64,000 nt of DNA from Epiperipatus broadwayi (lineage: Eukaryota; Onychophora; Udeonychophora; Euonychophora; Peripatidae): positions 1 through 64,000 of the forward strand of contig JAQFVV010000956.1 of the NCBI GenBank assembly GCA_028023455.1, in the 5' to 3' direction. The notes below the pieces were generated by a model. It saw nothing but the letters and a program-made list of their open reading frames with translations, did no database searches and was not told the origin of the DNA. Both the position numbers and the translations under genes were made by a program. This document shows, in pieces, positions 1 to 10,061 of the stretch. The stretch's first letter is position 1. The number at the start of each line of letters is the position of its first letter.

Positions 1-648
1 TTTAATTTTATATATATATTAAATCATAATTTTAAAGATCTTTTTACATATGTTGAATCATGTGGAGAATGAAAAATCTAGATGATTATGAATAAAAATA
101 CAAAATATTTGCAAATATATAATCAACATAAAAATAGACTTTTTCATAAATATCTTACTATAGTCTTTCTGCAAAAAAAAACCTCAAACAGTATTCACTA
201 AGGTTGCTGTTTGGTGAGAGATTGTACAATTTTTCATTTTTGTTTAATTTATATAGCTACGGTTAGATGAGATAGTTGTGTTCTAGTTGTCTGAGAGATG
301 AATTCTAAGCCTTTTGAAAAGAATGTCAATTGGATTGGTTTTATATATAATTGTTCATGATATTAGCATTTTATACATCATCTATTGCATAAAATGTTTT
401 GACTTGTAAGACTGAATTGTATTTTATATGAATTTCAATAAATAATAATTATTAAATTGTTTTTATCTATTATTGTTAATACTTTCCTAGTCACTATGTT
501 TTCTACCATGCTAGAATTTTGTTTTTTTCCTTCGAAAAATAATGAATCAAGGATATGTTTATTCTAATGGAAAGAAACATATATTATGCTGACTTATTAA
601 TGGTAAACATTTAGATATATAGTGATTTGTAATCATTTTTCTTAAAAT
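1..648. other. AT-rich stretch without recognisable gene
   Basis: Very AT-rich sequence with stop codons in all frames and no splice-bounded open frame that I can support. It leads directly into the LINE relic that starts near 649. I see no clear repeat structure in it. Confidence 0.5.
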
Positions 649-1250
649 ATGAAAACAAAAATTGATTATGATAAGTTAAAAGAAGTTAACAGTTACAAAT
701 ACCTTGGTGAGATTATTATTACAGATGGAAACATAATGGATGAAATTAATCATACAATTAAACTTGGTTGGAGTGCTTTTGATAGAAATAACTTGATACT
801 AAAAGGAAATATGCCTATGTGTATGAAATGGAAAATTTTTTATAAATGTGTTTTACCAGTCCTTATTTATGGATCTGAGACTTGGACACTTAATAGAAGA
901 GCAATACAGAGACTTCAGATCACTCAAAGAAGTATGGAGAGATGAATGTTGGGATTAACAAGAAGAGATCAAAAATGCAATATACGGGTAAAAGAACAAA
1001 GAAAAAAATTAAAAAACTGAAATTTAGTTGGGTTGGACATATTTCTAGAAGAGATGATAATAGATGGACAATTGAAATATTAAACTGAATTCCAAGACAT
1101 TGTAAAACAGAAAGAGACCACATGAGAGATGAAAAGTTGCAGTTGTGATGTGGAAAAAAGAAACAAATGATCGGAGATGGATTGAACTTGGAGAGATCTT
1201 TATCCTAAAGTGGACTGATAATGATTGATCATTATAATGAGGAAGATGAA
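649..1250 (+). pseudogene. RTE-type LINE, 3' end of reverse transcriptase ORF (broken)
   Basis: Decayed C-terminal end of a non-LTR retrotransposon polyprotein. An open stretch at 649-945 (98 residues) carries features typical of RTE-clade elements after the catalytic domain: a YKYLGE segment near residue 17, LGWSAF near 39, and LPVLIYGSETWTL near 68, followed by RLQITQRSMER. It stops at 943-945, but homology continues in other frames (FSWVGHISRRDDNRWT around 1021-1070), so at least one frameshift and several stops separate the parts. The end near 1220-1250 is a degraded run of ATGA-like units, matching the ATGATGATGATG tail of a second copy at 36543-36806. The 5' part is missing, as expected from incomplete reverse transcription. 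Family placement rests on memory of these motifs; the exact clade is not proven. Confidence 0.8.
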
Positions 1251-1819
1251 AATTTATTTATTGAATACAAAGAAGTCATGTCACATTTTTCCTATCCATC
1301 ATTTATTTTCTTGGGTCCTGAAATCAGGGATAGAAATAAAAAAAATTTCTACAGGTTTATCATTTTTCCAATTACATTGATTTGCATCTATCATTGACAC
1401 ATTTATTATTGGTAAAAAAATAAGTTATGTCAGTTTTTCTTTTTCTGAACTCTTGTTCATTTTGTTACTTTTAAAAAGATTTGTGTGTGTGTGTGTGTGT
1501 GAAAACTCTTGATTTTTTAAGACATGCAAATAAATCTTTCACTTTTAGAAATAAACTGAAGCACATCATTTAGCTAAGGAGAAGAAATACTAATTAAATG
1601 TTTTTATTTTACTTATAAAATTAATTTTTTTTATTAATAAATTAATGGTTAGAGAAAATTCCTTATTTAAAAAAGAATCTTACTTAATCATTATACTTAG
1701 TTTAATTAAAGTTAATTCCAATTTTTAAATCATATGTATTTGTTATACAGATTTTATAAATGATAGGAAATGTTTTGAAAGATAATATTAAGTTGTACTT
1801 AAAAATAATAAGTTGGCAA
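1251..1819. other. Non-coding, with (TG)10 microsatellite
   Basis: No gene seen. A perfect TG run lies at 1482-1501. The rest is AT-rich unique-looking sequence. Confidence 0.5.
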
Positions 1820-1891
1820 GCGTTGATGGCTTAGTGATTAGCCTAGCTGCTTTCCAAGCAACTGGTCCGGGATCGCTTTTCTGTCAGCGCA
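1820..1891 (+). mobile_element. tRNA-Gly(TCC)-derived SINE head
   Basis: The 72 bases fold as a tRNA cloverleaf. Acceptor GCGTTGA pairs with TCAGCGC, and the anticodon loop reads TTTCCAA with anticodon TCC (glycine). The T arm is degraded (CCGGG opposite TTCTG rather than CCCGG). Box A and box B positions are recognisable. A second copy at 43576-43647 shares not only the tRNA body but also the non-tRNA bases after it (TTTGACATAT), so this is better explained as the head of a SINE transcribed by RNA polymerase III than as a working tRNA gene. The mismatched T stem also argues against function. Confidence 0.7.
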
Positions 1892-2998
1892 TTTGACATA
1901 TGAAATATAAGCTGTACTTTATGTATACAATATTTTACTGAATAATCATTAGATTATTTATATACATTTAAAAGAATTCCACTTTATCATTTTTACAGAT
2001 CTATCCACTTGCTTTCTTGAGAAATAATGGAACTGGACGACTTCATAGTGTTACTGCATTAACATTTAATATAGTAAATTTCAAAACGTAAATCTGTTTT
2101 GTTATAAATGCGCTTGGTTAAAATATAACAAGTAGTAAAATTTATATGTGTGTGTTTAAGTGAAAAAATTAAAATTCCTCTGATATAGATTATATAAAAT
2201 ACCATAAAAAAATCTCACAAATATTATTGTCCAAAATTGCTATGTTTTTCATCAACAGAAGGAATAAAATAATTATGTATTAACACTATGGAGATTTTTC
2301 CATGCTATCTTATAAAGGTTGTGTGAGATGATCTTAAATTTATTATAATTATTTAAGAATATAAGTTTTAATTTCATATACATGTATAAGCATTAAATTA
2401 TTGATGCTTAAAATGTATTATTTATTGAAGATACATAAACACACTTCATTTTTTATCTAGAATATTTTGTAACCTTATATATGATATCACATTAATAAAA
2501 AATAATTTCAACATGACAAATGTTTCTGACACTACATCCAACATACGTTCTTAAAATAATTAAATGTTTTTAACATATCAATATTTTTCCTGTGTAAATA
2601 TCACTAATACACAATTTGATAATGAAGCTTGAATATACAAAATAATGGTAAATTTTAATACAGACTTATTTCTGGTAGCTTAATATTAGCATATAATACT
2701 GAACCATATTAAGTTCGTTTAAAACATGACTACTAACTTAATAATTTAATTTGATACTTGATGATTTAATTCTTTACATTTTGTGACATTTATTTACAAG
2801 TTTCTACAATAAAATATTTCTACCTTGTATATTAATATTAAGTTTTGTAAATAAACCCATATAGAATTTACTATTAATTTGAATGTTTCAGCTTTGTTTG
2901 TGCATAATGAATGTATTTAATATTGACAAATCCCTTTACTTTTGTTTCTAATCATGACTCAATCCTTTTTTCTTTTCAAAAATATACAGTACATATAG
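1892..2998. other. AT-rich non-coding stretch
   Basis: About 1.1 kb with no supportable gene. It begins with the short tail of the SINE (TTTGACATATGAAAT) and ends where the Penelope-like inverted repeat starts. Confidence 0.5.
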
Positions 2999-3077
2999 CC
3001 ATATAATTCTATAATTAAAACCACTTCTTTTCTTTTCAAAAACTTTATTTGATATATATATATATCCACTTATTTCC

Positions 3078-3122
3078 AACGTTTCGACTATCTTTACTCT
3101 ATAGTCATTTTCAAGGCTCTAG
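3078..3122 (-). ncRNA. Hammerhead-like motif, family 1 (Penelope-like), left arm
   Basis: On the reverse strand: TTGAAAA (two changes from CTGANGA), one unpaired T, stem II GACTAT pairing perfectly with ATAGTC, then GAA and the self-complementary ACGT followed by T as cleavage base. The first two bases 5' of the box pair with GG after the cleavage point. The core is degenerate, so activity is doubtful, but the layout is that of dimeric hammerheads known from Penelope-like elements. Confidence 0.5.
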
Positions 3123-3429
3123 AAAAAACATATTACATTATAAACAAACTTCACATAATAAAACAAAAAAACAAAATAATCAAAAACAATATAAAACATA
3201 TAAACCCCATAAAATTTAAAAATAAATAAATAAAATACATTAAAATCATTTAAATTAAAAACACAAAACATACACCACACTTACTTGACTCCCTTCTCAA
3301 AAAACTTTCCCTTTTTACATTTTCTTTTATTCAAAAAACCAATTGTTACAATAAAAAACTTATTTCCTTTTTCTTTCTTATATACTTCAAAAATAAATTT
3401 ATTTACAAAAATAATTCTTTATTCATGTC

Positions 3430-3672
3430 TTATCCAATTCTATTTAAAACAGGTTTATATCTTTTTATATATAAACTCTCTTTTACCATTCTTTCTTTAT
3501 ACAATCTAACCCCCTCCAGCATTTTAATCTTAAAATCTGTATGTCCAACTTCCTTACTATGTATGTTTACATTAGAATTCCTATCTCTCAAATGCTGTTT
3601 CAATCTTGTCTCTAATTTGTTCTTTGTTGTACCAATATATGATACATCTTTATTCTCTTTTTTACAATCCAA
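3430..3672 (-). pseudogene. Penelope-like GIY-YIG endonuclease end, left copy
   Basis: An open frame of 80 codons, lacking a proper start, encodes the C-terminal part of a GIY-YIG nuclease as carried by Penelope-like retroelements. Visible are a CKK motif at the start, SYIGTT (the YIG half of the motif) near residue 11, the conserved RLKQHLRDR helix near residue 24, and a late ESLYIKRYKPVLN segment that carries the catalytic Glu-type residue of the family. The GIY half and all of the reverse transcriptase are missing because the copy is 5'-truncated at the palindrome centre. The protein is identical to that of the right copy at 3685-3927, which points to a recent or joint origin of the two arms. 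In a complete element this domain would nick target DNA to prime reverse transcription. On its own it is very unlikely to be expressed. Confidence 0.8.
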
Positions 3673-3684
3673 AAAATAGAATGT

Positions 3685-3927
3685 TTGGATTGTAAAAAAG
3701 AGAATAAAGATGTATCATATATTGGTACAACAAAGAACAAATTAGAGACAAGATTGAAACAGCATTTGAGAGATAGGAATTCTAATGTAAACATACATAG
3801 TAAGGAAGTTGGACATACAGATTTTAAGATTAAAATGTTGGAGGGGGTTAGATTGTATAAAGAAAGAATGGTAAAAGAGAGTTTATATATAAAAAGATAT
3901 AAACCTGTTTTAAATAGAATTGGATAA
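3685..3927 (+). pseudogene. Penelope-like GIY-YIG endonuclease end, right copy
   Basis: Mirror image of the copy at 3430-3672, with the same 80 residues including SYIGTT, RLKQHLRDR and the C-terminal KPVLNRIG. The frame can be read a few codons upstream (ECLDCKK) before the truncation point at the palindrome centre. Elements with this domain normally carry an upstream reverse transcriptase related to telomerase; none is present here. The stop is followed by an AT-rich 3' region of about 300 bases and a hammerhead-like motif at 4237-4281. Confidence 0.8.
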
Positions 3928-4236
3928 GACATGAATAAAGAATTATTTTTGTAAATAAATTTATTTTTGAAGTATATAAGAAAGAAAAAGGAAATAAGTT
4001 TTTTATTGTAACAATTGGTTTTTTGAATAAAAGAAAATGTAAAAAGTTAAGTTTTTTGAGAAGGGAGTCAAGTAAGTGTGGTGTATGTTTTGTGTTTTTA
4101 ATTTAAATGATTTTAATGTATTTTATTTATTTATTTTTAAATTTTATGGGGTTTATATGTTTTATATTGTTTTTGATTATTTTGTTTTTTTGTTTTATTA
4201 TGTGAAGTTTGTTTATAATGTAATATGTTTTTTCTA

Positions 4237-4281
4237 GATCCTTGAAAATGACTATAGAGTAAAGATAATCGAAACGTTGGA
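4237..4281 (+). ncRNA. Hammerhead-like motif, family 1, right arm
   Basis: Forward-strand partner of the motif at 3078-3122. It reads TTGAAAA, T, stem II GACTAT with ATAATC (one mismatch), GAA, ACGT, cleavage base T, then GG pairing with CC 5' of the box. The core is degenerate by two bases. Confidence 0.5.
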
Positions 4282-4689
4282 AATAAGTGGATATATATAT
4301 ATACATCAAATAAAGTTTTTGAAAAGAAAAGAAGTGGTTTTAATTATAGAATTATATGGTTATTTAATATTGCTATTTTGAAAAAAAAATTTTCTAAAAT
4401 ACTTGACAATGAACAAAGATATATATATATATATTAGAAATAAATTAAATTTTATTAATGTGGTAATGAATATAAATTTATCAAATTCTCTATCTGTCAC
4501 ACTAAAAGTTTATACAGTATGTCTGAAGGTTTGTAATGATGGTATATTATAAGACGTAATATGTTGGACTATTTCCATCATTTATGAGTGAATGTTGAAT
4601 GTATAGAAAAATTTAAACTTTATTTAAACTTTCCAAATACAAACAATTTGTTAGTAATAACACATAAATAGACAGTACAGGTTAGTAAT

Positions 4690-4728
4690 TACATGTTTCA
4701 AGTAATATTATTCTCCACATTTCTTCAG
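4690..4728 (-). ncRNA. Hammerhead ribozyme candidate, family 2, intact core
   Basis: Reverse strand: CTGAAGA (fits CTGANGA exactly), a weak stem II region, intact GAAA, stem III ACATGT (a perfect palindrome), cleavage base A. Stem II pairs poorly, which is the main weakness. The tRNA-like head lies upstream on the same strand at 4769-4843. Confidence 0.6.
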
Positions 4729-4949
4729 GTGTTGCTGACCTATATGCACAGTGACAATATTCATTTAGAGGTTGAACCCGCACCTTTAGATTCTTGAATA
4801 TCAAATTTAAGGCAAACGCTCTATCAACTGAGCTTCTCTGTCAAGCCTTTGACAGAGTAGCTCAGATGATACTGCATTTGCCTTAAATCTAAAAGTGCAA
4901 GTTCAACTTCTCAGTGAATATTGTCACTGTGCATATAGGCCAGCAACAC

Positions 4950-4995
4950 CTGAAGAAGAAGGGAGAATAATATTACTCAAAACATTGTGTAATTG
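4950..4995 (+). ncRNA. Hammerhead-like motif, family 2, right arm
   Basis: CTGAAGA is intact; GAAA has become AAAA. Stem III is ACAT with cleavage base T. Stem I can form as ACAC with GTGT, an internal loop, then AGCA with TGCT. An outer helix after an internal loop is what natural type I hammerheads use for loop-loop contacts. Confidence 0.55.
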
Positions 4996-5126
4996 CTAAC
5001 CTGTATTGTCTATCTGTGTGTTATTACTAACAAGCTGTATTTGGAAACTTTAAATAAAGTTTAAAATTTTCTATACATTCAACATTCATTCATAAAAGAT
5101 AGAAATAGTCCAACATATCACATCTT

Positions 5127-5655
5127 GTTTAAACAGTAATTGCATATAATACATAGATATGAAATGATAAATTTGAAGCACTATTTATATAAAATAAAAC
5201 CTATACCCTCCCAGTCACTATAATTTTTATAAACTTTTTATCCACAGAAAATAATCATTTCCATTTGAGATTTCAGTTTCTTATGTGGAGGGTTGATTAA
5301 AACACTAACAACCATAAGAGTGAATTTTAATTCAGCTAAGATATTGAATAAACAAAATTTAAATTTATAGGCCAGTTATTTCTATTCATTTTAAAACTAT
5401 GTCAACAAATTGTAACATCAAAATATATATTAATAGAATATAATCAGTGTTGGAAGTTTAATTACTCCAAATGTCATATATTTCTCAATGCTGTAATTTT
5501 ATTATTATACATTTTGTTGATTATGTTAAAGTTTATAATTGGAAAACTTTTTAAATACATATCGATTTATGAATTAAAAAATACAAACATTATTTTAGAC
5601 TAGCAATATTCAATGGAGTAGTTAACTATTTTAAATATATTATCAATATAATTTT
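5127..5655. other. Non-coding; holds polyadenylation signal for the exon at 5656-6069
   Basis: AT-rich. On the reverse strand an AATAAA lies at 5498-5503, about 150 bases after the stop codon of the exon at 5656-6069, a plausible 3' UTR length. Nothing else is recognised. Confidence 0.4.
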
Positions 5656-6069
5656 TTAAAGAAATGAACGAAATACTTTTTTAATACATTCCATCATTTC
5701 TATGTATTTTATTAGAATGTGACAATCCCTAACTTTTCTTTTATCTAGAGAGATGTTTTTCATGCCTTGAGGCATTTTTTCTCTCAAAGAAGCAGCGTCT
5801 CTTAGAGGTGCAAACTTTTGTAAATTCATAAGCACAAATATTTTTGCTAATATAACTTTGTATTTTTCTATATGAATATCTATATAATTGCTATAAATAT
5901 TTTCTTCTTTCTCATTTTTTTGTATTTGTTCTAAAAACATCCCATAAGTCTGTAAATCATGACAGATTTTTTCTATGCATTCTTGCAATGTCGCTGCTGA
6001 ATAGTTTTTTTCCAGTGGTGCTTCCATTCCAAGAAACTCGAAAGATAAATTTTTCGGATTTTCAAAACC
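5656..6069 (-). CDS. Terminal coding exon of unknown helical protein (possible cytokine-like fold)
   Basis: The reverse strand shows a poly-T tract ending in TAG at 6072-6070, a strong 3' splice site. From 6069 a frame stays open in phase 0 for 137 codons to the stop at 5656-5658; an ATG at codon 15 (6027) is probably internal. The product is strongly helical and charged, with cysteines in ECIEKICHDL and RKVRDCHIL and a hydrophobic, amphipathic C-terminal helix ending VFRSFL. The spacing of a Cys-containing helix with a DLxxYxxFLxxI pattern, a middle helix and a last helix introduced by K-V-R-x-C recalls the B, C and D helices of IL-6/IL-12p35-type four-helix cytokines. That is pattern resemblance only and would be surprising in an invertebrate. 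Codon composition and lack of stops stand out from the neighbours. Upstream exons would lie above 6072 and were not found. Exon status is fairly likely; function is unknown. Confidence 0.6.
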   Translation of the reverse strand, partial: GFENPKNLSFEFLGMEAPLEKNYSAATLQECIEKICHDLQTYGMFLEQIQKNEKEENIYSNYIDIHIEKYKVILAKIFVLMNLQKFAPLRDAASLREKMPQGMKNISLDKRKVRDCHILIKYIEMMECIKKVFRSFL

Positions 6070-6072
6070 CTA

Positions 6073-7051
6073 AAAAAAAAAAATGTATGAAAATTTGACA
6101 GGAAACTCCATATATATTATTTAAAGCTATTTTGATTAGACTTGAGAGCAAGATTAATCTTCTCCATTGTTGTTCTGAATCTGAACAAAAACTTTTCTAT
6201 TAAAGTAAATGTTGTAACGAAATAAACACTTTAATATAGAAAATAAATTTAAAAGTAGCTAATATTTGCACTCAAACACTAATGCATTTTCTTCAGAATG
6301 TTCTCTTTTTTTCATGTTTTAATTAGTTTAATTTTTTATAAAATTATTTTATCTGACTGTCACCATTTACTTCAGTAGAAAAGGTTTCAGTTAAGTTTAT
6401 ATGAATTGTCCGGGAAATAGAATAAAACAATATTTCCTTCAGACATTAGATAAATCTAATTATGATAGTTTTAAATTATCAAACAATCTAAAAACAATTT
6501 TATATCTACGAAAATATTCAAATTAATTATATAAATATACATTTTAACATTTTATATGTATGATCCTGAAAATTAAAATGGATTACATTTTATCTTATTG
6601 TCTGCAAAATCATCACTTTAACTCCCTTCTTACATATTTATATATAATCGTTTTTATGGTCAAATTAATTCTAATTTGCAAACCATAATAATAATAACTC
6701 ATAAGCCAGTTTCTAATAAAGTGATGCTTGCAAAAGTATGTTAAACACCATACAGTAACATTGTAGTTGGATAAAAGTAAACTATTTTTTGTTTAACTAA
6801 TAAATTATTATTGGTAAAAAAGTAGATTTTCAAAAAGAACCTACTGCAGTGACAAAAGTATAATTTAATGTATACAACAAAGTTAGTTTTTCCATAAAAA
6901 TGATATATTCTTAATGCTACATGTTTATTAACTTTTGCTTATTTATGGGTGTATTGAAGTTATTACAATATATATATATATAAATTAAGTTTAATGTCTG
7001 TCTTCTTTTCAAAATATATGCAATATTCAAATCAATACATATATTAAAATG
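6073..7051. other. Presumed intron or intergenic sequence
   Basis: Begins with the poly-pyrimidine tract (reverse strand) of the splice site at 6070. The remainder is AT-rich with a TA run near 6969-6980, just before the inverted pair at 7052. I could not identify an upstream exon. Confidence 0.35.
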
Positions 7052-7087
7052 CAGTAAAATTCACATAAATTATATTTATTTTATTAG

Positions 7088-7126
7088 AAGTACTTTCGAC
7101 TATATTTCTTGAAGTCTTTATCAACT
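7088..7126 (-). ncRNA. Hammerhead-like motif, family 3, left arm of first pair
   Basis: Reverse strand: TTGATAA, stem II GACT with AGTC, intact GAAA, stem III AGTACT (perfect palindrome), cleavage base T. Two changes in the CTGANGA box. Confidence 0.5.
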
Positions 7127-7317
7127 ATATAACATTGAATAATCAAAATGAGACATCCTTTCACAATACCCATAGTTCAACTTAGTTTAGTTTTTCATCA
7201 ATTCTGTTATTTTAACATTTGATAATTTGGCAAACACAAAATTGTAGGAGAACTAAACTAAATTGAACTATGGGTATTGTGAAGGGATGTCTCACTTTGA
7301 TTATTCAATGTTATATA

Positions 7318-7357
7318 GTTGATAAAAACTAAAAGATGTATAGTTGAAAGTACTTCT
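7318..7357 (+). ncRNA. Hammerhead-like motif, family 3, right arm of first pair
   Basis: TTGATAA, stem II AACTA with TAGTT (five pairs), intact GAAA, stem III AGTACT, cleavage base T. Compared with 12443-12485 (GACTA with TAGTC), the first stem II pair has changed from G-C to A-T on both sides. Confidence 0.5.
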
Positions 7358-7404
7358 AATAAAATACTTATAATTTATGTGAATTTTACTGTATATATAT
7401 TGTA

Positions 7405-9447
7405 ATGATATATAAATATGCTGTTACATTAATTTAAAATAAAAACTAAGTTTATTAAAAATCTAACAGCTAAAAAAAATTAAAGAGTTGTTAAACGTAT
7501 ATATATTTGCACAGATGCAAAACTTTATAAATATATTTTTTTTTTTAATAAATAAAAAAAAGTGTTTGAATGTATATTTTTGTAAAAGGATTTATATATT
7601 TTTGTAAATGGAAATGATTGTTTTATAAATTAATTGAAAAGCAAGCTAGCCCTTGGGCTCTTGTACAATTAAAAAGTCAAATGAAAGATAGATAAGAAAA
7701 TTAAAAAGAATTAGCTTGTCCAATATAGAAGCAGCAAAATAAAGGCCCGGACCATAATGAAAAAATGGAACAGTGATGTTTTTATTCGTGGAATCCATAG
7801 GAGGATTATAAAAGGAAAACGATTCAAATTAAGACAGTTTCCTGACAGTTCCAACTTGAGTTTGTGAGAAGAGCGACAAGACGCACTTGTCATTCTCTCT
7901 CACTTATTTTAAAAATGAAATGACTGGGATACCAGAATGGAACCAGCTAAGGCTACCTCCAGAATATCAGACCGGTCTTCCATGAAAGTCTTTGTGGGAA
8001 TACACCAGGAACCGGGAGCTCTTCTACTGTAAGGTGTAAATGGAAAAATTTTACTACCAATAATTAAGAACTTTAAAGATTTAACAAGCTAAACATTTTT
8101 TTTAAATGAACTTTAATCTGACTTTCCAAATTAATAATTAATGTTTAAATTTTATATAGTTAAGTTTGCTAAAATCATTTCCATTTTTTTTATTTCTATT
8201 AATATTTATTTGTATAAATTATTTAAATGCATGAAATTTAAGTTGGGTATGGACGTTGCATGGATTCGTTAGCGGTTAATTATGTTGTGGTTTTCATATT
8301 CGATTAGAATATATAAGTCATCGATGTCAATGCGGCATCTTATGATGAATGCCATTGGGTTTCTTGTATTCCCTCTGCAATTGATGTTATCGATGACTTT
8401 GTATTTTGATCGGTTATGTTTATTTTGAAATGTTTTTGACTGTGGAATCTATGCAGCCGATCTATACTCAACATTATAAAACAAATTTTATAAAATTCAT
8501 CTGTGCGAATGTATATAAATGTTAAATTTAAGTCGGGCATGAATGGCTATATAGATTTGTAAAGTTATATTAATTAATTAGGGGAGGGTAATCTTAGGTT
8601 ATTTGTTTCGTAGTTAAATTGGGTCAATGGATTGGATATATCGGTGTAATTAGTAGATGTAGTATGAGGTTCGCTACATGCAGAATCGCTGTATATGCCA
8701 CACAAACCCTTTTGCCTATGGATGGGATTGTAAGTTGGCAAAAAGGACCGCAGTCCCTTCCTATGGAGTTTTTATTTTATTGTTCTTCTTGCCATACAGA
8801 TGTAACATTCCTGTATTGGACAAGAGTCAATGTCTTCTCTAACCATGCTGTTCAGATGTACATTCCTGGACAGTATGGTATATATTTGTGCTGTCGTATT
8901 TTCATGCTACATTGAATACATCAATGTATCAGATGGATTGACGCCGGTTTGACTGCGAACTTTTGGCCTAAGGTTAAATAAGGGATAGAATATTTTCTTT
9001 TCAAATGCAAATCTATGTAGTTTATTCATACTCAACAATCTTAAAATAAATATAAATTTCATCTGTGTAGATGATTTAAAATTTTAAAATAATAAGTTAA
9101 ATTAAAAGAATGTTAAAATCTAAAATAATAAATATTATTCCTCAAAATTTAAAATGATTCAAAATTTATATGTGCGTAAATAAATGTTTGTGTGTTAATT
9201 ACTGGCAGTGGCTTTTATTTTTTTATATATATTTAAGATACAAATTAAACAAGTTATTTATTATCTCTGCATCTCCATGAGCTAGTGACAATGGGCTAAC
9301 GGTCTAAATATTTAAATAAAGTGGAATCTTAACATCGCGTATCTGCCTACTTTATAAAATTTCTAGGTTCAAATGCCTAGATGGTGCCCTTGTAGTGCAG
9401 ATTACGGTAAGATTCGATCTTCACTTTCTTTCGGATCGTTATAATTG
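7405..9447. repeat. Large duplicated block, copy A
   Basis: About 2.04 kb that recurs at 10062-12095 with a nearly constant offset of 2655 bases. Agreement looks like roughly nine bases in ten by eye. It starts at ATGATATATAAATATG and ends at CTTTCTTTCGGATC. Copies share a distinctive stretch ending TAACATTCCTGTATTGGA and an 8619-8915 open frame, but the frame gains many amino-acid changes between copies, so I do not treat it as a gene. No terminal repeats, tRNA promoter or transposase were recognised. Confidence 0.75.
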
Positions 9448-10061
9448 GTCTCCCAACATGGGCCAATCTTTAATAAACCATCGAGTGCCCTGAGAATTTT
9501 AAAGATAAATCATGCCAGTAACATTTTTCTTTAAAAAGCAGTATATATTTTTGTATTAACGTGATGTTATAGTCTGATGTGTAATAAACCATGAGTATTT
9601 TGAAAATTAAGCCAGTGATATTTTTTCTGAAATGTGTATGTATTTTTTTTTGTATTAACATAAAGTTATACTTTTAATTTTGTTTTAAAAGTGCTGCCAG
9701 TAAGAAAAAATGCGCATATGTAAAATAAATGCGAGGAATAAAAAATATTAATTAATATAAGTCATAATTTTTTTTTATTTAAAAAAAGTCTTGTTTAAAA
9801 TCTAATTGTTTAACTTGCCTGAGTTAAAAGTAGAAGAAAAGAAACTTGGAAGGGAGGGGGCAGAAATTTGGCTGGTAGTAAGGAATCAACAATCAACATT
9901 TTTTTATCATTATATTTATGTGTAATTACTGTTTTGTCTTATATAAAAAAAAGTTTTGTCCTTTTGAAATTTTCATATATAATCAATTTGTGTAATGCAA
10001 TTACTAACACTAAGTAAATTCTTTTTTTTTTTTTAATGTTTTTGTTTTTTGAAAAAGTTTA
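9448..10061. repeat. Spacer between duplicated blocks, with diverged tandem repeat
   Basis: Unique spacer. At 9472-9672 a unit of about 100 bases is repeated once with divergence: AATAAACCAT...GCCAGTAACATTTTT...TTTTTGTATTAAC then AATAAACCAT...GCCAGTGATATTTTTT...GTATTAAC. No gene seen in the rest. Confidence 0.5.

Larger units (their letters stand above)
2999..4361. repeat. Inverted pair of Penelope-like element 3' ends
   Basis: A 1.36 kb near-perfect palindrome. The left arm (2999-3672, reverse) and right arm (3685-4361, forward) each hold, from the centre outward, a GIY-YIG endonuclease end, an AT-rich 3' region, a hammerhead-like motif and a TA microsatellite. The two 5'-truncated heads meet at about 3673-3684. 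The arms differ at several places (for instance TAGTCGAAACG against TAATCGAAACG), so this is not a simple fold-back read artefact. The repeat runs a little past the TA tract into AATTATAGAATT-like flank on both sides. Confidence 0.85.
4541..5126. mobile_element. Family 2 element: inverted pair of tRNA-headed, hammerhead-tailed SINE
   Basis: Two copies of one element of about 290 bases joined head to head at about 4845. Reading outward, each arm has a tRNA-like head (left 4769-4843 reverse, right 4850-4913 forward) with a box A of the form TAGCTCAGTTGG and a box B GGTTCAACC, then a linker with GAATATTGTCACTGTGC, a hammerhead-like motif, and a tail rich in TTTAAATAAAGTTTAAA. Further copies lie at 30560-30850 and 60310-60740. 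The tRNA head has a long anticodon or variable region, so it is tRNA-derived rather than a tRNA. Confidence 0.75.
7052..7391. repeat. Family 3 inverted pair, first copy
   Basis: Arms of about 140 bases (7052-7190 and 7249-7391) around a 58-base loop. Outer ends read CAGTAAAATTCACATAAATT and its complement. Inner parts share GAGACATCC...CACAATACCCATAGTTCAA. Each arm carries a hammerhead-like motif facing outward. A second copy is at 12180-12520. Both sit next to TA repeats and share a left flank from about 6980 (ATAAATTAAGTTTAATG). Confidence 0.8.

Noticed and set aside
1820-1891. Functional tRNA-Gly gene
   Set aside because: Shared 3' extension with a second copy and mismatches in the T stem point to a SINE.
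6270-6305. CTGAAGAAAATGCATTAG (reverse strand) as a ribozyme
   Set aside because: No GAAA and no clear stem II, though it resembles decayed Penelope tails.
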